NCBI GenBank assembly: GCA_026394745.1
Contig: JAPKXP010000155.1
Location: forward strand, 1-5,966
Reading direction: 5' to 3'
Origin: Candidatus Altarchaeota archaeon
GTDB lineage: Archaea > Altiarchaeota > Altiarchaeia > IMC4 > SCGC-AAA252-I15
DNA: 5,966 nt
Numbering within the stretch: the stretch's first letter is position 1; each line of letters opens with the position of its first letter. The translations under genes and the position numbers were made by a program. The notes under the pieces were generated by a model. The model was not told where the DNA came from, did no database searches, and was given only the letters and a program-made list of their open reading frames with translations. Below are positions 1-5,818 of this stretch, one piece after another.

Positions 1-722
1 AAGTCCGTTTCGTGGACCTTAAGCTTCATATCCATTGCTATGTGCTTTATGCTGTCCCTGGTTATGCCCATGAGTATGCTCGCGTGGGCAGGGGGCGTGT
101 ATAGTTCGCCGTGCTTGACTATGAATATGTTCTCGCCCGGCCCCTCCGATATCATGCCTCTGTTGTCCAAGAGTACGGCCTCGTCGTATCCCGACTTCAG
201 CGCCTCTATCTTTGCAAGTATCGAGTTTATGTACTGGCCCGTGGCCTTAGCTGCCGGAGGCAGTACGTTGCTGTTTATCCTCTCGAAGGAGGATATCTTG
301 ACTCTTATGCCGTTCTTCAGGCCTTCGTCCCCAAGGTACGTGCCCCACGTCCAGGCTGCTATTACGACGTCTACTGGATTCTTCAGCGGGTTCAAGCCCA
401 TCTCGCCGTAGCCTACGAAAGCTATAGGGCGTATGTAGCACTCCTTAAGCTTGTTCGCCTTTAAGACGTCTTTCGTCGCCGTACGAAGCTCCTCTAGCGT
501 GTACGGTATCTTCATGTGGTATATCTTCGCCGAGTTGAACATCCTCTGCAAGTGCTCCCTTAGCCTGAATACTGCAGGCCCTTTTTTGGTGTTGTAGCAC
601 CTTATGCCCTCAAAGACACCAGACCCGTAGTGTAGTGCGTGTGTTAGAACGTGTATCTTCGCGTCGTCCCAGTTGACGAGCTTCCCGTTCATCCATATCT
701 TCTCGTTCTTTTGTAACGGCAT
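1..722 (-). CDS. ilvE: Branched-chain amino acid aminotransferase, C-terminus cut by the window edge
   Basis: A PLP-dependent class IV (fold type IV) transaminase that interconverts Leu, Ile and Val with their 2-oxo acids using glutamate/2-oxoglutarate; cytosolic. I translated 240 codons from the ATG at 722 to the left edge with no stop. Signature blocks seen: HALHYGSGVFEGIRCY (residues 28-43), YIRP near 96-99, AAWTWGTYLG (about 122-131), PPAAKATGQY (155-164) with the expected PLP lysine K159, and ISEGPGENIF (191-200) with the glutamate E193 that should contact the PLP ring nitrogen. GITRDSI follows near the edge. Colinearity with E. coli IlvE as I remember it is nearly ungapped, K159 included. 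The family is about 290-310 residues, so roughly 60 residues are missing, including the SGTAAE-type phosphate loop. The start is supported by AGGTGG five bases upstream. It is the last gene seen in the operon, 9 bases after purM. D-amino acid transaminase or aminodeoxychorismate lyase is possible in this fold, but the FEGIRCY motif favours IlvE. Confidence 0.95.
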   Translation of the reverse strand, partial: MPLQKNEKIWMNGKLVNWDDAKIHVLTHALHYGSGVFEGIRCYNTKKGPAVFRLREHLQRMFNSAKIYHMKIPYTLEELRTATKDVLKANKLKECYIRPIAFVGYGEMGLNPLKNPVDVVIAAWTWGTYLGDEGLKNGIRVKISSFERINSNVLPPAAKATGQYINSILAKIEALKSGYDEAVLLDNRGMISEGPGENIFIVKHGELYTPPAHASILMGITRDSIKHIAMDMKLKVHETD

Positions 723-727
723 TTCAA

Positions 728-733
728 CCACCT
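728..733 (-). promoter_or_regulatory. Ribosome binding site of ilvE, overlapping the purM stop codon
   Basis: On the minus strand the sequence reads AGGTGG, five bases before the ilvE ATG at 722. It overlaps the purM TAG stop (734-732). It complements the usual archaeal 16S rRNA 3' end and fixes the ilvE start at codon 1 rather than the in-frame ATG at codon 11. The position suggests that ribosomes finishing purM pass directly to ilvE. Confidence 0.7.
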
Positions 734-1772
734 AGTACATTGTCCTCTCTATTGTTATCTGTTTTCCACCCTTAACTATCCTTACCCCGCTTTCCTCTAC
801 CACCTTTCCTACCTCTCGTATCCTGTATTTTTCACCGTATTCCTTGATTATTTTGTCCGCCTCGCTTTTGCTTGTTATTACGCAACAGCCGACGCCCATG
901 TTGAACGTCCGGTACATCTCCTCGTCGCTTATTCCGCCTAGCTCCTGTATCTTCTTGAATACCATCGGGGCTTCCGGGAGCTTGTCTATCGTGAATCCGT
1001 ATTTTGTGAGCCGAACCAGGTTGAGTAGTCCTCCACCGGTTATGTTGGCTAGTCCGTGTATTTCAAACTTCCTTACGAGTTCCATAATCTCCTTCACGTA
1101 TATCCGCGTTGGCGCAATCAGGCTCATCCACATGCTCTTAGGCAGGACCTTTCTTGCTAGCGTGAGGCCGTTGCTGTGTATGCCGTTGCTCTCCAGCGAC
1201 AGTACGACGTCGCCCAGCTCTATTTTTTCGCCTGTTATTATCCTGTCTTTCTTGACTATGCCCAAGGCTGTTCCAGCCAGGTCGAAGCCTCTTCCCGGCG
1301 CGCAGCCTTTCACTACCTCCGGGAGGGAGGCTGTTTCACCACCTACTATCGCTATCTCGGCTTGTCTTGCCCCCTCGTATAGGCCGATAGAGATTTCCTT
1401 AGCCATCTTGTCGTTGGTCTGCTCCATGGCAAGGTAGTCCACCATGGCTATCGGCTCGGCTCCGAGGCATATGAGGTCGTTCACGTTCATTGCGACCATG
1501 TCTATGCCTACGGTGTCGTACTTTTCAAGCTCTTGGGCTACAAGCACCTTGCTTCCTACTCCGTCTGTGCACATCGCGAGCGCGTATTCTCCGATGTCGA
1601 TGACGTTCGCGAACGTTCCGACGTCCCTCATGACCGCGCCAATCTTGCCTTCCCTGAACTTGAAGGTCTTGGACACCCAGTTGATTATGCCTTTGATTGC
1701 CCGGTCTTCCCTTCTTATGTCAACGCCTGCTTTGGCGTATGTATCTGGTTTTACGACGTCCTTCCTTGTCAT
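732..1772 (-). CDS. purM: Phosphoribosylformylglycinamidine cyclo-ligase (AIR synthetase)
   Basis: Catalyses ATP-dependent ring closure of FGAM to 5-aminoimidazole ribonucleotide, the fifth step of de novo purine synthesis; cytosolic, normally a dimer. At 346 residues it has the usual family length. Motifs in order: YAKAGVDI (12-19), TDGVGSK (69-75), MNVNDLICLGAEP (95-107), VGGETASLPEV (143-153), DLAGTALG (164-171), SNGIHSNG (195-202), PTRIYVKEI (221-229), ITGGGL (244-249) and FNMGVG (290-295). Together these are diagnostic of PurM rather than its relatives PurL, ThiL, SelD or HypE. The ATG at 1772 has GGTG five bases upstream and an in-frame TAA a little further upstream, so no earlier start exists in this frame. 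It lies 26 bases after the HAD gene and 9 bases before ilvE. No other purine gene is visible in the window, so the pur pathway is dispersed in this genome, at least locally. Confidence 0.97.
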   Translation of the reverse strand: MTRKDVVKPDTYAKAGVDIRREDRAIKGIINWVSKTFKFREGKIGAVMRDVGTFANVIDIGEYALAMCTDGVGSKVLVAQELEKYDTVGIDMVAMNVNDLICLGAEPIAMVDYLAMEQTNDKMAKEISIGLYEGARQAEIAIVGGETASLPEVVKGCAPGRGFDLAGTALGIVKKDRIITGEKIELGDVVLSLESNGIHSNGLTLARKVLPKSMWMSLIAPTRIYVKEIMELVRKFEIHGLANITGGGLLNLVRLTKYGFTIDKLPEAPMVFKKIQELGGISDEEMYRTFNMGVGCCVITSKSEADKIIKEYGEKYRIREVGKVVEESGVRIVKGGKQITIERTMY

Positions 1773-1777
1773 TTGGG

Positions 1778-1781
1778 CACC
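1778..1781 (-). promoter_or_regulatory. Ribosome binding site of purM
   Basis: The minus strand shows GGTG five bases before the purM ATG, within GTGGTG. This is a minimal archaeal-type Shine-Dalgarno match and agrees with the start at 1772. Confidence 0.5.
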
Positions 1782-1798
1782 ACGGTACCTTTCTTACT

Positions 1799-2440
1799 TT
1801 ATTGTATCTTATCTATAAATTCTATTATCTCCTTGAATTTTCCGGCCATGTAGTCTGGCTTCTCTTCCATCAGCCTTCCTCTCGAGTGCAGGCCCCACGG
1901 CACTGCTATGGACTTCATTTCCGCCCTCCTGGTTGCCTGGATGTCCTCTATCATGTCTCCGACGTATACGCACTCTTCCGGCTTTACTTTAAGCTTTTTC
2001 GCTGCTTGGAGTAGCGGCATTGGAGAAGGTTTTGTTTCTTTTGTGTCGTTTTTCGACACTATGACTTTTATGTATTCTTTCACGCCAAGCCGGTTTACTT
2101 CCTTGAGCAGGGCATTCCTCGGCGCAGAAGACACTATGCCCACCGTGTACTTCCTCGAAAGCTCTATTATCGTCTCTTTAGCGTTCTCGTGAAGCTGGAG
2201 TTCCTCCTTCATCTCCTCGAGGTTCCTCTTCCATACGCCGACAAGGTATTCCTCATGCTCTTCGAGGCCCATGTCCTTGAGTGTGTCACGCCAGTCTATC
2301 TTGAATTTCTCCCTGAACTCCCGCCTGCTCCACTCGCGCAGGCCCTTCTCCCTCATGACCTGCCCGTAAGTTTTGACTATGAAATCGAATATGTCGTACA
2401 GGGTTCCGTCCCAGTCGAACAAAACCGCCTTTATTGTCAT
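1799..2440 (-). CDS. HAD-superfamily phosphatase, Gph/PpaX-like
   Basis: A cytosolic Mg-dependent phosphohydrolase that uses an aspartyl-phosphate intermediate. All four HAD motifs are present in 213 residues. Motif I is FDWDGTLYD (8-16), with nucleophile D9 and acid D11. Motif II is VSSAP (103-107). Motif III lysine is K137 in ETKPSP. Motif IV is VGDMIEDIQATRRA (160-173), with D162 and D167. The roughly 15-85 insertion between motifs I and II is the size and helical character of a type C1 cap, typical of phosphoglycolate phosphatase, PpaX and beta-phosphoglucomutase relatives. The substrate cannot be read from the sequence. Candidates are 2-phosphoglycolate, pyrophosphate or another small phosphoester. 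Its ATG overlaps the tatD stop as ATGA, so translation is probably coupled. Placement next to purM does not by itself identify a substrate. Confidence 0.9.
   Translation of the reverse strand: MTIKAVLFDWDGTLYDIFDFIVKTYGQVMREKGLREWSRREFREKFKIDWRDTLKDMGLEEHEEYLVGVWKRNLEEMKEELQLHENAKETIIELSRKYTVGIVSSAPRNALLKEVNRLGVKEYIKVIVSKNDTKETKPSPMPLLQAAKKLKVKPEECVYVGDMIEDIQATRRAEMKSIAVPWGLHSRGRLMEEKPDYMAGKFKEIIEFIDKIQ
1812..1819 (-). promoter_or_regulatory. Possible internal TATA box before purM
   Basis: The minus strand reads TTTATAGA inside the last codons of the HAD gene, centred about 43 bases before the purM ATG. With the usual archaeal spacing of about 27 bases, transcription would start near 1788-1789. 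That gives a leader of about 16 bases containing the GGTG ribosome binding site. The purM upstream gap is the longest gap inside the gene cluster, which fits a second promoter. The match is short and AT-rich, so it may be chance. Confidence 0.3.
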
Positions 2441-3183
2441 TTTATTCTAAAGAACCTTTTGGCGTTTCTCGTCGTCGCCTCCTCAACCTCTTTCGCGTCA
2501 ACTCCCTTGATTTCCGCAATCTTTTTTGCGCTTGAAACCACGTTCGCTGGCTCGTTCCTCGCCTTCGGCACGGGCGCCATGTAGGGTGCGTCCGTCTCGA
2601 GGGTCATTTGTTCCAGCGGCACTTTTTTTGCCACGTCCTGCCTGGGCTTTGAGTGCGCGACGCTGGTTGGTATCGAAATAAGGCAGCCTAGGTTAATAAG
2701 CTCTTGCGCTTCTTCTGCGGTTCCGCTGAAGCAGTGCATTAAAGCCGGCGTAGAGCGCTCTCCGAGGGTTTCAAGGACGTCTTTGTTTGACTCTCTGGAG
2801 TGGACTACCAGGGGGAGATTCAGTTCATTGGATAGTTCGATGAACTTTCTGAAGTTCTTTTTCTGTTTTTCGTGTTTTTCCGTCTCCTTGACCCAGTAGT
2901 AGTCCAGGCCTACTTCGCCGACTCCTACGATTTTGTCTTTGTTTCGTCTGATTTCTTTTATTATGCCCTCTATCTCCGCCTCGTCGAATTCCGTCGGGCT
3001 GCAGCCTATGGTTAGGTAGACGTTGTCGTATCTGTTGCAGAATTCCAGCGCTTCTTTTATCTCGCATAGCTCGACGGTCGAGTTTATCACCGCCACACCG
3101 GACTTTTCCGCCCTCTCTATCACGTCGTCCAAATCCTTGTCGAACCTTTTGTCGTTCAGGTGGCAGTGCACGTCGAAAAACAT
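2437..3183 (-). CDS. tatD: TatD-family metal-dependent hydrolase (putative DNase)
   Basis: A TIM-barrel amidohydrolase-superfamily enzyme. Characterised TatD proteins are divalent-metal-dependent 3'-5' exonucleases linked to DNA repair or turnover. Full family length at 248 residues. Predicted metal ligands are all present: H6 and H8 in DVHCHLND (4-11), E90 in GVGEVGLDYYW (87-97), H128 in VVHSRE (126-131), H150 in MHCFSG (149-154) and D198 in LETDAPYMAP (195-204). The C-terminal RNEPANV block (209-215) is also typical. The loop that usually reads GxHP is instead IGCSP (59-63), a difference from many bacterial members. No signal peptide or membrane segment is visible. The start is 1 base after the GT-C stop, with no good ribosome binding site, and the stop overlaps the HAD start, so translation is likely coupled on both sides. 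The exact substrate is an inference from the family. Confidence 0.94.
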   Translation of the reverse strand: MFFDVHCHLNDKRFDKDLDDVIERAEKSGVAVINSTVELCEIKEALEFCNRYDNVYLTIGCSPTEFDEAEIEGIIKEIRRNKDKIVGVGEVGLDYYWVKETEKHEKQKKNFRKFIELSNELNLPLVVHSRESNKDVLETLGERSTPALMHCFSGTAEEAQELINLGCLISIPTSVAHSKPRQDVAKKVPLEQMTLETDAPYMAPVPKARNEPANVVSSAKKIAEIKGVDAKEVEEATTRNAKRFFRIK

Positions 3184-3184
3184 T

Positions 3185-4429
3185 TTATATCGGCTCGTAG
3201 TAAATCCAGTTTGATATTGGGAACTGCGTGAACAAATGCCATGAGACTGGTGCGAGGCTGAGCAGGGTTAATGCTATCGAGGCGACGGCCAGAGTCAGTA
3301 CCAGGCCTCTATCCAATTGTTTCCTCTCGTATGCGATTGCGAAGGGTATGGCGAGCAGGGGTATTACCGGCGTGAGAAGCCTTGTTGACCAGCACCAGAA
3401 CCCGATGGGGTTGAATCGCAGGCCGTAGATGAATATCAGCATTGCCGAAAGCACTGTCGCGTACTTCACTTCCCGCACCCCCCAGTTCCTGTTTATTCCG
3501 GCTGCGGACCCTATCAGGATGGGCTGTGTCGCCAGCATAAGCAGTATCATCAGCGGCATTGTTACCAACGGGTTGTTGCGCCAGAACATGGCGTCCCCCT
3601 GGTCCATGACGATCTTATGCGTCTTGTAGGCTATTATCTCCCTTGAGTAGCCTGTGGTCAGCGGGCCGCCGAAGATTAGCGCGTTATAGCTGAAGAATAT
3701 GGCCGTGACCAGTGCTATCGGCGCGACTAGGAAGAGGATGTTTTTCAGCCTGTTCCTTGAGATGTAGTACACTACCAGCGCTATGGGTATGATAGCTAAG
3801 GTAGTTTTGGCTAACAGCAGCAGCCCTGAGAGCAGCCCCGAGAGGACAAGGTTCCGCCTTCTGTGTTCAGTCCTCCTGCCTGCCAGGATCATGAAGTAGA
3901 ATGAGGATATTGTCAGTAGGGCGGTCAAGACCTCGGCGTACAACACCTGGCTGTACGTGAATATTATGGTTCCCAGCGCGAAGAGTACTGTGGTTTCCGC
4001 TGAGGCTTCTTCGCCGGCAAATAGCTTGCACGTCTTGTATATGAGATAGCACGTGAGGAAGCCGAGCAGTGCGTTGAACAGGTAGGCGCCGGCGGTTCCT
4101 CCAATCAAGTAGGCGGGGACTAGCATAACGGACAATAATGGGGGGAAGGATATGTACACTTTGTTGTCTTTGCCCAGGCTTACTGTGCTGTCCTTTATCA
4201 TGGTTTCCACTTCGTCGATGCTGTCGTATACGTAGAGCCTGTGGTTTTTTACGATGTTTTCAGTCAGCATCATGTAGTATATGCTGTCTCCGAACACGTA
4301 CTCTGGAATCCCTATTACACTGTCGCTCCTCTTCTGCGGGGCCATCTGCGAGTTGAGGAAGAGAGCGGAAACGTACACCAAAAGTATCAGCCAGAGAAAG
4401 TATTTCCTATTCAAATCCGAAAGATTCAT
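3185..4429 (-). CDS. Multi-pass membrane protein, putative GT-C (family 39-like) glycosyltransferase
   Basis: A 414-residue integral membrane protein with about ten hydrophobic helices, judged by eye near 11-26, 96-111, 113-131, 146-163, 166-183, 195-222 (possibly two), 230-254, 288-312, 323-337, 350-367 and 376-394. After helix 1 lies a long polar loop (27-94) containing FGDSIYYMMLTENI (46-59). This resembles the acidic first external loop of GT-C enzymes, where a catalytic Asp or Glu precedes aromatic residues. Other family-like features are FPPLL (95-99), the segment YNALIFGGPLTTGYS (248-262) and STRLLTPVIPLLAIPF (348-363), reminiscent of the GPRYLLP-type motif of polyprenyl-phosphate-sugar-dependent transferases. 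Such enzymes move a sugar from a lipid carrier to lipid, protein or glycan on the outer face of the membrane. Donor and acceptor cannot be deduced. The start overlaps the hisA stop (ATGA). Membrane topology is secure; enzymatic assignment is less so. Confidence 0.8.
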   Translation of the reverse strand: MNLSDLNRKYFLWLILLVYVSALFLNSQMAPQKRSDSVIGIPEYVFGDSIYYMMLTENIVKNHRLYVYDSIDEVETMIKDSTVSLGKDNKVYISFPPLLSVMLVPAYLIGGTAGAYLFNALLGFLTCYLIYKTCKLFAGEEASAETTVLFALGTIIFTYSQVLYAEVLTALLTISSFYFMILAGRRTEHRRRNLVLSGLLSGLLLLAKTTLAIIPIALVVYYISRNRLKNILFLVAPIALVTAIFFSYNALIFGGPLTTGYSREIIAYKTHKIVMDQGDAMFWRNNPLVTMPLMILLMLATQPILIGSAAGINRNWGVREVKYATVLSAMLIFIYGLRFNPIGFWCWSTRLLTPVIPLLAIPFAIAYERKQLDRGLVLTLAVASIALTLLSLAPVSWHLFTQFPISNWIYYEPI

Positions 4430-5145
4430 TGTTTTCCACTCAAAGCCTTAGCCAGGTCTATCCTGCCTTCGTAAAGCGCTTTACCCAGGACTACGCCCCA
4501 GCCGCCGGCCGCGCCTACGGATTTTATGTCTTGTATCGTGGTGACGCCTCCGGAGACTATAACCGGCTTACTTGTTGATTTCACAACTTTTTTTATCGCT
4601 TCAATGTCGACTCCTTTCATCTGTCCCTCGACGTCCACGTTCGTGTAAAGGAATCCCCAGACGAAACCCTCGGCCATTGCAGTCAGTTCGGCTGCCTTAA
4701 TCCCAGTCCTTTCAGTCCATCCCTTGACTGCGACAAACCCTCCTCTACTGTCTACAGAGCCGATGAGTCTTTTGCTGCCGTATTCCTCCGACAGCTTTTT
4801 CGTGAACTTGAATCCCTGCTTCATATCCTCAATCAAGAAAGTCCCTAGAACGATTCTGTCGACGCCCGATTCAAGCACCTTCCTCGCGTAATCGACAGTT
4901 CTTATTCCTCCGCCAAAGTTTACCTGAAGCCCGGTCGACCTCATTATCCCCCCAACCAGCTTGATGTTGCTCCCGGTTCCGAGGGCGGCGTCCAGGTCGA
5001 CGACGTGCAGAATCCTAGCTCCAGCCTGCTTCCATTTCAAGGCTACCTCCACAGGGTCGCCGTAGTCTACTTTGGTCTCAGGCCTGCCGCCGACTAGCTG
5101 CACGCACCGTCCTCCCATGACGTCTATCGCAGGTATTACCTCCAT
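4426..5145 (-). CDS. hisA: ProFAR isomerase (phosphoribosylformimino-AICAR ribotide isomerase)
   Basis: Catalyses the Amadori rearrangement of ProFAR to PRFAR, the fourth step of histidine biosynthesis; a soluble (beta/alpha)8 barrel. At 239 residues it is full length. Expected catalytic and binding elements: D8 in IPAIDVMGGRCVQL (4-17), the first phosphate loop FGGGIRT (77-83), the second catalytic Asp D132 in GSVDSRGG (129-136), T168 in LYTNVDVEG (166-174), and the second phosphate site VSGGVTT (197-203) plus VVLGKALYEG (218-227). HVVDLDAALG (47-56) is the conserved half-barrel repeat of the VDLDGA type. IAID/D132 placement separates HisA from HisF, which starts differently. It is the first gene of the cluster, followed directly by the GT-C gene through an ATGA overlap. 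No other his gene is in the window, so the pathway genes are scattered here. The ATG is preceded by a weak AGGT and by a TATA-like element. Confidence 0.95.
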   Translation of the reverse strand: MEVIPAIDVMGGRCVQLVGGRPETKVDYGDPVEVALKWKQAGARILHVVDLDAALGTGSNIKLVGGIMRSTGLQVNFGGGIRTVDYARKVLESGVDRIVLGTFLIEDMKQGFKFTKKLSEEYGSKRLIGSVDSRGGFVAVKGWTERTGIKAAELTAMAEGFVWGFLYTNVDVEGQMKGVDIEAIKKVVKSTSKPVIVSGGVTTIQDIKSVGAAGGWGVVLGKALYEGRIDLAKALSGKQ

Positions 5146-5155
5146 CGTAATAACC

Positions 5156-5162
5156 TATTTAA
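5156..5162 (+). promoter_or_regulatory. TATA box for the plus-strand 67-residue gene (leaderless promoter)
   Basis: TATTTAA lies at -30 to -24 if transcription begins at the A of the ATG at 5186. That is the standard place for an archaeal TATA box. The bases between it and the ATG contain no Shine-Dalgarno-like purine run. The two observations together suggest a leaderless mRNA. The element sits between the hisA start codon and the hisA TATA candidate. Confidence 0.5.
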
Positions 5163-5172
5163 CGTTTCGTTC

Positions 5173-5180
5173 AATATATT
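5173..5180 (-). promoter_or_regulatory. TATA box for hisA and the downstream cluster
   Basis: The palindromic AATATATT is centred about 31 bases before the hisA ATG at 5145. With usual spacing, transcription would begin about 4-5 bases before the ATG, giving a nearly leaderless message. Being a palindrome it could in principle be read in either direction, but on the plus strand it is too close to the 5186 ATG to serve that gene from its own start. Confidence 0.45.
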
Positions 5181-5185
5181 ATCTC

Positions 5186-5389
5186 ATGGCTAGACTTTCA
5201 GCCAGCGCAAAGGCCAAGATGGGCGCCGAGAAGGCTAGGCTTGAGGCTGAGCTTTCGCATTACCAGAAGCTCGTCCGGGACCTTCGGACTGGCAGCGAAA
5301 GCCCCATAGTCAGGACTGAAAAACAGAAGGGATACCACCGTAAGATTCAGGAGTTAAAGCAGAAGCTTCTTCTCCTCTCAAGCAGGTAA
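5186..5389 (+). CDS. Unrecognised 67-residue basic helical protein
   Basis: I do not recognise this family. The protein has a strongly helical, charged composition rich in Lys, Arg, Glu, Leu and Ala. The probable shape is two helices: residues about 5-35 (with EKARLEAELSHYQKLVRDLR at 15-34) and about 42-64 (KGYHRKIQELKQKLLLL at 48-64). They are joined by a Gly/Ser/Pro linker at about 36-40 (GSESP), suggesting a helical hairpin or short coiled coil. It is net basic and has no membrane segment or signal peptide, so nucleic-acid or ribosome association is conceivable but unproven. I chose the ATG at 5186 because helix 1 begins there, the second residue is Ala, and a TATA-like box lies at the leaderless distance. 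An upstream in-frame ATG at 5072 would run antisense through the hisA N-terminus and is unlikely. It is the only plus-strand gene in the window, divergent from hisA and convergent with the gene ending at 5393. Confidence 0.72.
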   Translation: MARLSASAKAKMGAEKARLEAELSHYQKLVRDLRTGSESPIVRTEKQKGYHRKIQELKQKLLLLSSR

Positions 5390-5392
5390 ATA

Positions 5393-5818
5393 TCAGTCGC
5401 TTCCGAATATGCTTGTGAAGGCGTTTGACGATTCGCTGCTTATTGCGGTTTCGGTCTTTTTGCCAAGCACTCCATCAAGCTTCCTGTTCATATCACGCGT
5501 GTTCTCCTCGATTTTCTCAAGAAGCCGGAGCATAACGTCCATGCTGCTTGTGAGCATCAGGTCTCTCGTCGTCTTTTCCGTGGCGTCGTATTCGCCGGAA
5601 GTTATCTTGCTGAACTTGAGTCCTGAGGGGTTAAGCCTGACGAGGTTGTCATACAAGTCGCTTATCTTTCCCTTATCCCCCTCCACTATCACCGCTATCG
5701 TGTTCTTTCCGGCGGTTACTGCAGTGCCCTCCAATCCCTGCGCTTGAATCTCCTCCTGTATCCTGGCCTGCAGCCAAAGCATGTTTTCGCCTGTCACGTG
5801 GAATCTTGCAGTAGACAT
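5393..5818 (-). CDS. Acylphosphatase-like domain protein with helical C-terminal extension
   Basis: A 141-residue soluble protein. Residues about 4-75 align by eye with the acylphosphatase fold: a first strand ending RFHVTG (5-10), a helix, then QGLEG (27-31), a strand NTIAVIVEGD (39-48), a helix KISDLYDNL (51-59) and a final strand LKFSKI (67-72). Against remembered human acylphosphatase, the stretch from GLEG to YDNL fits without gaps. However, the glycine-rich VQGVxFR phosphate loop is replaced by NMLWLQAR (12-19), perhaps retaining Arg as R19, and the catalytic Asn position is occupied by T35. An active acylphosphatase is therefore doubtful. Residues 78-118 are helical and charged, with a coiled-coil look (LRLLEKIEENTRDMNRKL, 97-114). 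The tail 120-141 is Ser/Thr-rich and probably flexible. The start follows a strong GGAGGAGGG site. The gene begins inside the end of an upstream reading frame. A ferredoxin-like domain of another family is the main alternative. Confidence 0.75.
   Translation of the reverse strand: MSTARFHVTGENMLWLQARIQEEIQAQGLEGTAVTAGKNTIAVIVEGDKGKISDLYDNLVRLNPSGLKFSKITSGEYDATEKTTRDLMLTSSMDVMLRLLEKIEENTRDMNRKLDGVLGKKTETAISSESSNAFTSIFGSD

Noticed and set aside
40..464. Plus-strand open frames and a short minus-strand frame at the left end
   Set aside because: All lie across the ilvE coding sequence, which is continuous and strongly conserved in one minus frame from 722 to the edge.
844..1437. Long plus-strand open frame (197 codons)
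   Set aside because: It is antisense to purM, whose conserved motifs fill the other strand. Its translation is Ser/Leu/Pro-rich with no recognisable pattern, as expected for a shadow frame.
1799..2440. Naming the HAD protein as phosphoglycolate phosphatase (gph)
   Set aside because: Motifs fit, but the same layout serves PpaX and other sugar or small phosphatases. The substrate cannot be decided from sequence alone.
2437..3183. Link of TatD to the Tat protein export system
   Set aside because: No tatA or tatC is nearby, and TatD-family proteins are known to be nucleases not required for Tat export. The name is historical.
5072..5185. Longer version of the small plus-strand protein starting at an upstream ATG (105 residues)
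   Set aside because: The extra 38 residues are antisense to the start of hisA and to the promoter region, and look unlike the helical remainder. The ATG at 5186 fits the TATA spacing.
5186..5389. Identification of the 67-residue protein as ribosomal protein L29
   Set aside because: Length and two-helix layout are similar, but I could not see the characteristic conserved residues of L29, and no ribosomal protein genes surround it.
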